Assembly: GCA_032622095.1 (NCBI GenBank)
Contig: CP136063.1
Span: forward strand, 75,931,980-75,995,979
DNA length: 64,000 bases
Source: Siphonodentalium dalli
Taxonomy: Eukaryota > Mollusca > Scaphopoda > Gadilida > Siphonodentaliidae
Reading direction: 5' to 3'
Under the pieces are notes generated by a model, which saw only the letters and a list, made by a program, of their open reading frames with translations, was not told the DNA's origin and did not search any database. Made by a program: the position numbers and the translations under genes. Shown here piece by piece: positions 11,310 to 23,300 of this stretch (position 1 is the stretch's first letter; the number at the start of each line of letters is the position of its first letter).

Positions 11310-11329
11310 TCAGCCGGTATGCAGAAGTC
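11310..11329 (-). CDS. SLC28-like copy A, exon 11 (terminal, 20 coding bases)
   Basis: The strong acceptor tgcctgtttcag|GAC completes the split Gly codon that CNTs have after ACIA and adds LLHTG before TGA at 11310-11312. The same acceptor and stop are kept in copy B. It is the best candidate by phase and acceptor quality, but a more distal alternative end cannot be excluded without transcripts. Confidence 0.6.
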
Positions 11330-14300
11330 CTGAAACAGGCAAGGAGAAATTAAAAAATATTATAGGCTGAGCTATCAAATACATTGTAGTGGTATTTCTT
11401 CATCAGATAACAACAGTTATCCATCTAGTGAGATATCTCGATCGTATCCACGCTAAAATTAAAAGTGATTCGGTTCTAGATGAGTTAACATCGATTCGCC
11501 ACAAATTCTAATATGTGACCAATTACAATTTGTTTTGTTAAACATACTATGATGAAGCCCCTCAACAAATCTGTCTGCAAAATGGAACTATTGTATATGC
11601 ACAACCTCATTACCATGGCTGTACTTGGGTATACAAATTTTCACTTTTTACTCTTCTTTCGAGTTGAGTCATGGGCCAACTGAGCTGAGTATATAATAAA
11701 CAGAACATCTGCACTTTTTGGTTAGTTTAAACATTTATTCACCAACACAATTCATTACATGTTAATTTACAAATTTGATATACATGTATACATAATAATA
11801 AATTTAACTCTGTTTCATTTGCATATCATTATGTATATATGTATAGATATATGTATTTGGTTGGAAAGGGAACGACAGTAAGTGTGAACTTTTTATAGTC
11901 GTCCCCGTGCCACTTTTTGGTTGGATATGGTGGCCACGAGTGGAAATTCATTTGTTATTTTTGTCATCACTCATGAGATAGTTCTCATATCCAACCAAAC
12001 ATCGTAGGTATCATCGATGTATTATTTGCACGCGAATGTTTATATATTACGTTATTTCATATTCTAATATCATACCAGTCCTGTTTGCACCCTTTCTTTA
12101 TTAGAATTATCCACTTATGAATTGCATAAATATTGAACATTCACAACCCAACTCAAAGCAATATTAATCGGTAATACAGATCATCTCTGAAGTTTCCCTT
12201 TAAGGTTGTAAAATATACATTTTAATATTCCTTTCTATATTTGTAGTGATGTTCTCAAAATATAACCAAAAATGAGCGAGACACGCTCTGCAGATCCATG
12301 TTGAGTTATTAAGTTCAACACAATGTATTAAGATTCCTTCCCCCACAATAAATGATGTTGATCAAGTAACTACCCAACAACGAGGGTCCAGCTATCAAAC
12401 GATTAACGTGGGTTAGCTATATTTAGACAGCGGCTGTATATGACATCTATGTGTGGGTTCTAACATCTTTATAATTACATTCCTGGAATTGACAGCACGA
12501 GCTTTAACCATAGGTTAACCACAGTGTATACTAGCGGTAGAGAAACCGAATCTAGAGTACATGTACAGGTGAGAAAACTAGCGTCATGTTACCTGCTATA
12601 CATGCAGTTAGGAAGCACGCGATGTTGCCAGATAACATAGCTGGAAGAACCATAGATGCGATTTCATGTTTTCTGTGTGGTATCATCTGCGCGGTCGATC
12701 CCAGAGTTATCCCCAAATTCCCGAAGTTAGAGAATCCGGCGAGGGCATACGTGGCAACAACCGCTGATTTCTCCTGCAAGAGGTTGTTCATTGTGACTAT
12801 GAATATGATTGTTTATTCATAAAACAATATAACAATTTTTAACATAATTAATGTATACAATCAATGAGTAATTGGGGACGGCACAACCAAAACAATGCTG
12901 TCTTCATGTTGCCCCCAACACCGAAGGATGTAGATAGATCATAGAATTATTTAATTATTTAAATAAATATAGATTATTTAATTTGCTTGGAAAAGAAGAA
13001 ACATAACATTCGTCCAACGCTCAGCTTATAACATAGCATATACAATATATATGCGTACTGTTTAGTGTCAAAGTTCAGTCATGATTGATGTTTTAAATGA
13101 GATAAAATGGAATCAAATTGTAGGATATGGGGATGGTAATCATTTTAACCTGATGATAGTTAAACAGATGTTTCCAGTAATGTTCAGTAATAATGCAGGA
13201 ATCAATATGCTATTATTACTCAATTGATAAACATAAGTAAAAACGGATTATTCACTGAACAGTCAGTTTTTAAACACGGGTCTTGTTGGGAGATTTTTAA
13301 GCGAACGTTCAGACGACCACGATTCAATCGTAAGTGGGGGAATCGGGCCCGACAAAATCGTGGATAGTTTGTTCACACGATTGCGATGTCGTCGTACATG
13401 ATGATGTCGTAGGCTGTTCGTAAGCATACGATTGACTACCCTACGGCCTTTCCAGCTACGATGTTTTACTACATACACACGACTGCGATTACGTCGCAAA
13501 TGGAGGTATCCAAGGATACACCACGATTTCGAATCTAAAATAAAACAGTGCTTGACATAATTTTTTGACTTGCGATATTGACGTGAGAATGCGCAGTCCA
13601 ACTAGCGGTTACTTCCTACGACGCAGATCCTTCCACTTACGATTGAATCGTGGTCGTCTGAAAGTTCACTAAGTCTATCTTCTAATTGGTTCCATACATT
13701 TGGAAAAGTATGCTCTGGTAATTATTCTGAGAAAACACACTTATGTATTCCGGACTTTAGCATTCCATTATGACGGGTATCATTTTGCAAAATTGTCTAA
13801 AGGTTTTGAAATAAACTAGGTGTTTGATCGTGAAAACCATCGTGGATTAGATTTTTTGCATTTACATATAGGTTACGCAGATCAGCAAATTTTCAGAATT
13901 TCCATTGTGAGTCGAACCTGAGGTCAGCAGAAGGGCGATTCCGCTTGTGGGTTGTGCCTTGTAATTGTAGGCAATCAACTGCCATTTTCGAAAGATGTCC
14001 TATCATATATATGGTTCATTCTGATTGAGAAATAGGTCAGAGTAAGTTTGTAATATGACGATAGACCATTCGACCATTCTTTACACTTCAAATTCTACAC
14101 CATTATCTTCAGAAGCCACACTCATTATATGCAAATGTGTTTAATGGTTAAACGAGAGGTGCCCTAATTGCCCATGCGTGTTTGCGTTCACTCGTATTTT
14201 ATGGTCGGTATGGCCCATCTATTTTGTCAATTACCTTGCAAGTTACAAATCACAAGCTACGAATTGAAACGGCATACAAATATATATGTGTAAGTTCCTA

Positions 14301-17300
14301 GATTATATTCCGATTGTTGGAGTACTATCTATTCGATAAGAAATTTGTGGTGTAAATCGCCAATCACACGAGTAGATTAAATTTGTTATTCAGAAACACT
14401 ATGGGTATATTTTGTTTATGCCACGATCTTTATAATGCGATGGATAAACACTTTTCCATTCAAATTGTATGGAGAAAGTATAATCCACTTTGCGAAGTTT
14501 ATGCCACGATCTTTACAATGCGATGGATAAACACTTTTTCGTTCATATTGTATGGAGAAAGTTTAATCCACTCTGCGAAGTTTAATCAACAGTAGGCACG
14601 TTTAATCAACAGGTGTTGATTAAATGTAAAATTTAAACAGATGGCTTTATTTATATAATAAGATAGGCGATCGTGGTATAAATAACGTTTACCGATATAT
14701 GACGATCTCTAGCACCGTCTCAATCCAAACTCAAAGCCTCTAGACTTACGTGAAATAACACCCCATTCGTCAATGTTCTATTTGTGTGTTCCAGATATAT
14801 GTCACTTCCTTTCCACCACCACGAGTCTGTCGAATTACTGTATGTTGTAACATAAGAATCAAACTCCACCTTGTTGCCCATCATCTCTTTTAGTTGGATG
14901 TACGCCACAAACTCGTTGATAAAGACTTTGATTCCACAAAGCTGGGCCACAGCGCCACAGTCTTCCGGGTTGGCACCCATTAGAAAAGCCACCGGGTATA
15001 GAACGTACGATGATATCAGCTGCAAAATGATGCGTTAAAGTCATTTAATGCGTTCGCTAGGTCGAAGGCTGATATGAGGTTACCGAGGGATCATATCAAA
15101 CCACCAAATTTATATCCTATTTATTAATTAGATGCCTCTTAGTAATCGACAACTCTTTCAAATGAGTGACATCGATATATGCACATCAGCAATGTTAGCA
15201 GCGAAGAGGATTCACGTCATATAACCATATTACTCGGATCTATAATGCCGTAAAATGATAATAATTGGTTTAAGGGCAAATTGAAGCGATATTCACATAG
15301 TTCAATAACAGAGTCTTAGTTTAATAATATTTTATTCCATTCAAACCACATCATGTATAATACAATAGCATATACTTTTGTGTTCCTTGTGTAGAATGAG
15401 GAAGTGGATTCGACTGTAAGCCTGAAGGTTTATATTTGCCGTCTCCACGAGTGACCATATCTCAATTTGACTCAGTTGTGCTTCTTAGAGGCAGGGAATT
15501 TATACGTTAATTTTTCATGTGTAAATTTGAATGAGAACAATGAGAGCAATATGTAATTAATGTACTTAATACTTCGATGTCGCTTGTCATATCATAAATG
15601 GCTGCTGCTTCGTAATTTTAGTTGGAAAAACGTTCTGTCATAGTTATACATTTCTGAACTATTTTAAAGGTAGATATGTTTTCACTTAAAGGTACGGTTG
15701 GCCTTGGCGGTGGGTATCCTGTGAAAATATTTCCACCCGTCAAAAACCGCCACAAACAGAAAGAACAACAAAATGTAGACAGACTGTGTCCGTATACAAA
15801 TAAGAAATATCGCATAAACAGTATGTTATTGTCATAGATTTGACCATTGTCATGTAAACAAAAGCATAAAAAGTAACTATAAAAAGTAACTTTTTATGGT
15901 GTTTGTTTATATTATGATGGTAAACATAAAGAGCGTTCTTTGTTGGTGAATTCCTGATATGGAACGAATAAAGAGCGTTTATGACATTTGTGTGTGATTA
16001 GCCAGCAGCATTGTGCTGTCTTCTGTAACACAATCAGGATCTTGCTTAGGTAAAATATAGTAAATCTTTATGATAACATGCTGTTTACGCGATGGTCATG
16101 GTATATATGAACGAAACTGTAAGCGTTTTAATGTTTTTCTGTTTACGGTGATTGGAACAAATATGAATATTTTCGACAACTAAGGCCTCACGTGCCTTTA
16201 ATATTTGTGTGGTTTCCCCTTTAAGTGCAGACTCGAGAGTCAAATTTCTAAAGGTTCCAGAGAAGCATTCCTTTCGTTGTTTTCGGTATATCGGACAATA
16301 GAATAGAACATGTGACGCCTTCAGAACCTTCAATATGTGCGTTCCGTTTGAGATTTGATTGGAGTTCCAGACCTAAATGTGTATGCTTATCCACAAAGTC
16401 GATTGAATTTCCCACGAATTGAGCTTTGGTTTCTCTGTTGAGGGAGCAACTAATGAAAAGGACATGCCCACTATTTTAGTTGGATTGAAGCTGATCTGCC
16501 AGCTTCGGGACCACGCTGTAATTTTGTCTAAATCGCTGTTCATAGTATGTTAAAGTAAACTAAGATCAAAGTGACTATTCGCGAGGCAGGTGTCATCTCC
16601 ATACATGTATGTATTCTCGTTATTGATTCAGTACCGTCGGCTACGTTATTTGTATAGACTAAGAACCAAAATGGACACAGGATAGACCCTTGCGGGACGT
16701 ACATGTGTGTATATGATGACGAGGCGAGTATTTCTAAAAAATGTCGACAATAAATTTAAGTCACCGAAGATACTTTATGTCCACACAATGTCATCATCAA
16801 TGTCACGATAACTATGTCCACGAAACAGACATTACGTGATAAGTATCGAATCGGTTTCGATAAGATAATACCGGTATGTACAAACAGTTAATTAATTATT
16901 CTTGTGTCTAGTAAGACCAATTACACCTTGTTTTCCAACAAACAATGACAACAGGTGGTGGAATCCCGAGTTTTATGATTTTTATTTTAGATAAAGGCGA
17001 TCAAAGATCTAGAAAAATAGCCGCCATGATGGACGCCATTTTGGTTAGTGTCAAGTCGGACACGTTTTTCTTGCTATCATCCGAAACAGTTAGGAGATAC
17101 AATAAGGAAGCACTAGCCCTGCTGTTTCAATCTAAGCGGGTGAACGTCTAACCTGCATCGTGAGCGATTCGATCCCTACTCGGTTCGCCAACCAGGTCAA
17201 CCCAGCGTTGACTCCTTCCAGGATAGATATGAAGGCTACGACGTTGACTATCACTGGCACCAGAATCTTTGCAGCAAACATTGCTCCGTTGTTAGCGGCT

Positions 17301-20300
17301 TCAATCAGATTTGTATCTGTACTATATAAATAATCATATCATTCCATATACACGTAGCCACCCTCAACCCAAAATTGCACCGTTACAATTGAACATCTAG
17401 CGATGTGGTGGATTGAACGGTTACAAGCTCAAAATGAAATAATTTGAGAGATAGACATTAACTTGTTATACTTTAATAGCTTTCGACAATTCTAGTGCAT
17501 GAACTTCTACGTTTGGACCCGTTTGTGCTGGTACATGTACATTCAGGAGATACGCGAATTACACGTTACTAGCGAGTATAGAATTGAGTGAGATAGTACA
17601 AAAAACTTTCAAGATAATCGCGTCAATACACCATGACCATGCAGATTCATTGTTTTCTTGTGCACATATCTAGGTAAGGTCGTCGGCGATTATATTAACA
17701 CGGAGTTGAATTGAGTTACGAAACCGCACAGACTATACAACATACGCAATACGAACAATTAGCCTCAGGAAGATTGACTTCAAGTGAGTCCATCTGCCTC
17801 AAGCAAGGGCAAGTCTGCACAGCACACTATATCTTGACACAGTAACCACCAAAACCAGTAGAGTATCATATCTATTCTTCCACGCAGAGTACAGTAGTGT
17901 CGACTCACCTTTTAGCTAGTTTGTTGAAGTTTTGCTTTTTCCTTTGTCGGTGGACTTCTGGGCAATGTATCTTAGCAATGGCGAGCGCAGCCGGGGCGGA
18001 CATGATGGACGCTGTCAGCAACCATGCCGGCGGAATCTGTGCATATATGGAAATCATATTCTGTTGTAAACCCGGTTTTAATATTACTATACGACTGTCA
18101 CTGTGGCATTCTGTATGATGGGGGCATAAGATTGCGATAGTCTGTTGACAACAAATATATGTACATACATGTATCGTGTATCCTTACTGATATTTGTCAT
18201 GTTGAATAAGTATTTGACATTAGTATTTAGAGCAAAGATATAGCTATGTTACATTAGTTTAATGGACATCAAGCCATATTGTGTTCAATAATATAGTTAT
18301 CGACTGCACTTTAGTGAGACGCCGGCATTTGTCACCCGCGCAGGATCATGTCACCCGAGGGCCATGGGATAACACAATCCAGTGCCTCACGAAAGCAAGA
18401 GTGAAAACTGTTAGGATATTCGATACACTTTCACAATGGTAGGTGCGTGTACTGTTCAATCGCCCGGTGACTATTTAACATGTTTCAAAAGGTTAACAAA
18501 TTATGATATTGTCCCTGGACACCACAAACCTATTACGTTGACAACGTCATTAACGACGTGAACTGGAACAAAATATGTCTCCAATAAATTGTGAGGTGTA
18601 ATCTATATAAATCACACGTTTATTCAATTAACGAAAGCAATAGCGAACTCAATTACAGTATACTAAAAGCTACAATTTTCAGATTGTGCAATAAACATAC
18701 AACAACCCAATTGTGTGAACATTTTAACGTTACTGCACTTATTTGTCGTGCCGCGATGTAACATCGCCCCGCTACAACCTCGTGCAAAAACGTAACCATT
18801 ACACATGTGTCATTTTATATATCTATAAAACTAGCCAACATTCAACCCTTCTGCAAGAAGGACAATAAATTCTACACATTTTATATTAAAACAATACATA
18901 TTACATGTTTAACATATCAGTCGCCATTTGATTTCAAAAACCTATATTATCGAAAATCAACGGGATAGTCAGAAATATAATTTATGTTCAAGACCATGTT
19001 TTAAATATATAAACACCCAAGATGGTTGTCAATATGGTGAAATAACATGTTTTTCCTACATTTGTATCGCATCGCAATGTAACCAATACCGTCATAAAGA
19101 TACATGGCATTCAATATGTTACGCGTGATCGAGAATGTTTGGTGATAATATACATGAACGTTATCTGGGTACATTATACATTGAGATTTGATACAATGAT
19201 GTCGATTTTGAAAGACAAGAGACATCCTGGTATGATATCTCCATGTACCCGTCGAGTTCACCGCTAATAACAATATTGTCCCCAGAATACAACCTCAAGT
19301 TTGGTGTGGTCATCTTCATAATAATTCAGTAGTTGACATAATATGTATCGGACGTCGGGTGACACCAAAACATGGCGTACTAGAACAACATCATGATTGG
19401 TCGAAACTACCAGTCACTCATGCATCCCCGACATTTCAAGTGGTCGTGAAAATGTACCCCCATTTCTCTCTTCAATCCCGCTGTCCCGGTGACGGAGAAC
19501 ATATTGATTTGAAAGTGGCGTTGTAGCCAATCAATCTGATTTGGGGACAAGATATATTTCTACCCAATCAAAGACTCTTTTTACTACAGTACTGGCAGAT
19601 GAACGTGTATTCTTATATGTATGTACATCAATGAATGTCACATACATAGTATAGTTCCGAAATTGGAAAATCGCCGGGCAGCGTGTGAAGTTTCCTAATC
19701 GAGTTGCATAACGAGCATCATTATCAATGACGCAATACACTATGGGGTAACGAAAGGAATATGTGGCATGTACAATGGGCTTTGAGTAAGCACGTGTGTA
19801 TGGCCATGGTGTGTGTATTGTGTATGCAATATATAAAAATGTTGTTGAATTCAACTCACCCCCATTTTAATGTAGAATCCTAAAACGCTCGCACCCATAG
19901 AGGCAAAGCCGGCCGTCAACATCGCGAAGAGCTCTGATGTGGATGCGTCGTCTAAGTAGTCTATAACCATGGCGTTGGCAAGTTGCTGTACGATAAATAA
20001 CTTATAGAAATGTCGAAAAAAACTATATGGTTTAGTGCAAGAAGGCAATAATGCTGACGTTGGTGGTGATGATGATGACGATGAAGTCGGCGACGACGAT
20101 GTAAAAATGGATGACTATCGTGATGTCAACAATGGACACTTATTGATCACAATTGCGAATTTAACGGCCATCCGTACATATACCATATGCATGGTTTTTC
20201 TTAGTATGTGTTAACTCTGTATATTATATATAAATCTATTATTGAGTGAATAGAACCAACTACCTTAATTACATGTTGGAATTTCGAAAACCAATGTATA

Positions 20301-23300
20301 GCGTCAGGTTTATTTATAGGGGATACAAGGCTAGTTCAGATTTGAATGTTAAGTGACACGTGATGATAACCCGGTAAACACCAATGCATGTCAGGGACGT
20401 GACTAGAGGGTCTCCGTTCGGGGAGTGTCCACCTTGGGAAATTCCAACTGCACCCCCCTTGAATCAGAATCAGACCAAACACAAGTTTTGCATAATTCCA
20501 TTTGCACCCCCCCCCCCCTTTGCACCTCAGTGCTCAGGCGTAATAGCCTATATATTCATATTCTATATTCCCGATATGAAAACATTCAGATTAAGATATT
20601 TTAACCTGAAAAAATGCATAAATCCTAACATCTAGTGGTCTAACTCCAGACAAATGCACACGGCTACGGACAATAGACCAGGACAAACCGGCTGACCATG
20701 GTTGTTCGGCTAGACTTGCCTCAACTGAAGCTTTCCTATAGTGTTGGAAATTTCAAACCTCATGCTCCCCCTCAGGTTGGAAAATTCTCAGTACACAAGT
20801 CCACAGTCCACAAGTTGGACCAAATGTAGTAAAATTGTTGATTATTGTTTTAAAATAATTATCAGTTTTGCATTGGCCACGGGGAGGGACAATGACAATG
20901 GTCGGCCCGGTGTGGGAAATTTCTTTTGAAATCAGAACAAGAAAATCGCAAAATCCTAGCATCTAGACTAGTCTCAAGCCTTCCTTGAGTTGGAAATTTC
21001 AAACCTGACACACCCAATTAGGTTCTAAAATTTCCAACTGATGACAATTCCAATGGCAATGTTAACCAAATGTATGACAATGTTGTTTTCTTAAATTAAC
21101 TAGCAGGTTTTGACAGGCCACGGGTGAGGGACCAGGACACAAGCTTTCCAAGTGTTGGAAATTTCCAACCTGTCACCCCCATAAGGTTTGAAAATTTCCA
21201 ACTGATGACCATTTCAGTCCAAAATTTTGACAAAAAAATAGGAAAATGTGCAAATATTGGTCCAAAAACAATTAATTCCCCCAATAAATTGTTTGATAAT
21301 CAAACTACAAGAACATTTTAACCTATATTGTTGGTGTGAAATTTCCAACTAATGTTTTCTGCAGGTATGAAATTTCCAAATTTTGACCAAAGTTGGGGTG
21401 AGACACCCCCAAACCCCCCCCCTTTCGCCACGTCTCTGATGCATGTATATACATCGTATGTCGGTATTGTGACACATGACATGCGTGTGTCATACAGTCA
21501 TACAGTCATCTTGCCTGCGCATTTCAACAATGAGTTTCATGTTTGCCCAATGTGGAGAGTGCAAATATATGTCAGATATATGGTCAATATAAAGTTGTGC
21601 AAACAAAATATAAAGCGACCACAGCTCATAGTGTGTTCCATATTGCTGTCAACATTCCCTAAATCAACTGATGTCTCATACGTATTAGCCCGTGTCACAA
21701 TGTATTTAATTATTTTAACAACACGTTATACATGTGTATCTTTGAATCTTCGTATAGTCAAAACATGTATACTCCATTTCGGTCGACATAATATAGACAT
21801 ATTCCATATCATAAACCCCGCACCATGACTTAGCAATACTAGACTCACTCCTCCGAAGAATATGTTTGCCGCTGTATTTAGAGATTCTACCGCCGTTGTT
21901 CCTAGGCAGATTGACAGAAACTGACCGAAGTACCGGATCATGAATTGGATGGCACCCACGTGGTACAACAGGAAGATGAGGGCACAGACCAGGATCACGT
22001 TGATAGAGAACTGAGGAAGAGAAACACACATGCGTACATGTAGACCATCAGACAACAAAGGCGACATGGCCTGACTTGAGTCCTGTTCCCATTGACACAC
22101 ACACATGTATGCAGTTGTCCACACCCCAAATCTACAAAATGAAGAATTTAAACTGACCATTTAATTGGGAAACTCTTGAATATTTGTAGCTTTTGCAAAA
22201 CATTTGTACTTTTGTTATTTTGTAAGACAATTCTGAATGATTATATATTTTGAAAAAAAAACCCCAAAAGTCTAACACAAGTTAACATCTTAACTGCTGA
22301 ATGACGCCACAACATCGTGTGGTGAGACTTTTTGAAGTTCTGTCCATTTTCCAGTAGGAACATATAATATAACGGGAATATGCGTAAACTCATAAAACTG
22401 ACTCCATATACTGTTTCAAACAGAGACATACAATGGCCCCAATGCACATTTGGCTTAGTTCCTGTTATAAACAATGCGAGACCGCCTATTATTACGTTGG
22501 TATGCAGCAGCAAAATGGTCATGTAGTGTACGCACACTCAAAAGTCTGCATATCTAGCACAGCAACACCATTATATTTGCATTCGTATATATTCTTAACA
22601 TGCCGCAATGTTGTCAACATATTTGCCGCACATAATACACTAATTCCTTTAGTAAAATCGCGAAGATATGAATGCTGGGGATAATACGACCAAATCATCA
22701 AATCAACTGGTAGCATTAGTCTCAAAATGTATAACATAACCTAGTAAGACATAAACTCAATTATGAGAATTAGTGTCATTCCCACTGTCATTCCCGATAC
22801 GAGAAAAGATGCGTGCTTTTATCCAGTTATCCACGATTATACATGTTCAGTACATACCGTGAATATGAGTACATTTCTCTCTATCTGCTCCGGGTCGAAC
22901 AAGAAATTCCCTCCCGCCAAAGCGTAGGACAGCAGTTCGCTAATTCTATCACCGATATACTGCAGACCGTCTCGAGTAAATTCCACCTTCAGCATAAACA
23001 ACGCCATCACGAACTGCACAAACATTCCCGTCACCACGGGGTACCACGTGATCTGGGATATGTACAAAATGAGTGGGTTTCGTGTGTAAGCTGAAATCGG
23101 GGTGACATCAGCATAAGATTATAAATTAGCATGTGCACGATGTCTCAACACCGGTATGAATTCAAGTTCACGTAGAGATGCATGAGGCGGGATGTTGAAA
23201 CATTAAAAACGTGTTATGGACTTGTTTTGGTGCGTGAAACTTACTGGTTAGTACCCAGGCGCTATGCCAACGGTGGGAATGTAGCATTCTACTAACATCA

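Larger units (their letters stand above)
1..18365. repeat. Segmental duplication, copy A
   Basis: With its later insertions removed, this stretch matches 54896-63022 almost continuously and in the same orientation. The unit holds the last five exons of the SLC28-like gene, their introns and about 1 kb of 3' flank. The left edge is cut by the window. The right edge of detectable homology is at the bases reading gagggccat (18365), where copy B is interrupted by a LINE. Differences are mostly single substitutions and short indels, plus whole-element insertions described separately. Copy B also has about 80 bases near 55050-55130 where copy A has a much shorter sequence. Confidence 0.95.

Noticed and set aside
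13263-13601. 112-codon minus-strand frame
   Set aside because: It lies almost wholly within the PIF/Harbinger-like MITE; the copy B counterpart (58260-58496) is cut shorter.
16945-17151. Plus-strand frame MTTGGGIPSF... repeated in copy B (61623-61829)
   Set aside because: It is conserved only because the whole region is duplicated. It lies in an intron next to exon 8 and shows no splice or start context of its own.
19531-19854. 107-codon minus-strand frame directly downstream of exon 6
   Set aside because: It begins after the exon 6 donor, has intron-like composition and no similarity to CNT sequence, which continues in exon 7.
21352-21828. 158-codon plus-strand frame
   Set aside because: It is antisense to the start of the exon 5 region and part of the hAT-like element. 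It has no recognisable domain.
23041-23090. Alternative acceptor atttcag at about 23091 for exon 4
   Set aside because: It breaks the phase with exon 3. The acceptor before ITW keeps phase and gives the exact CNT spacing.
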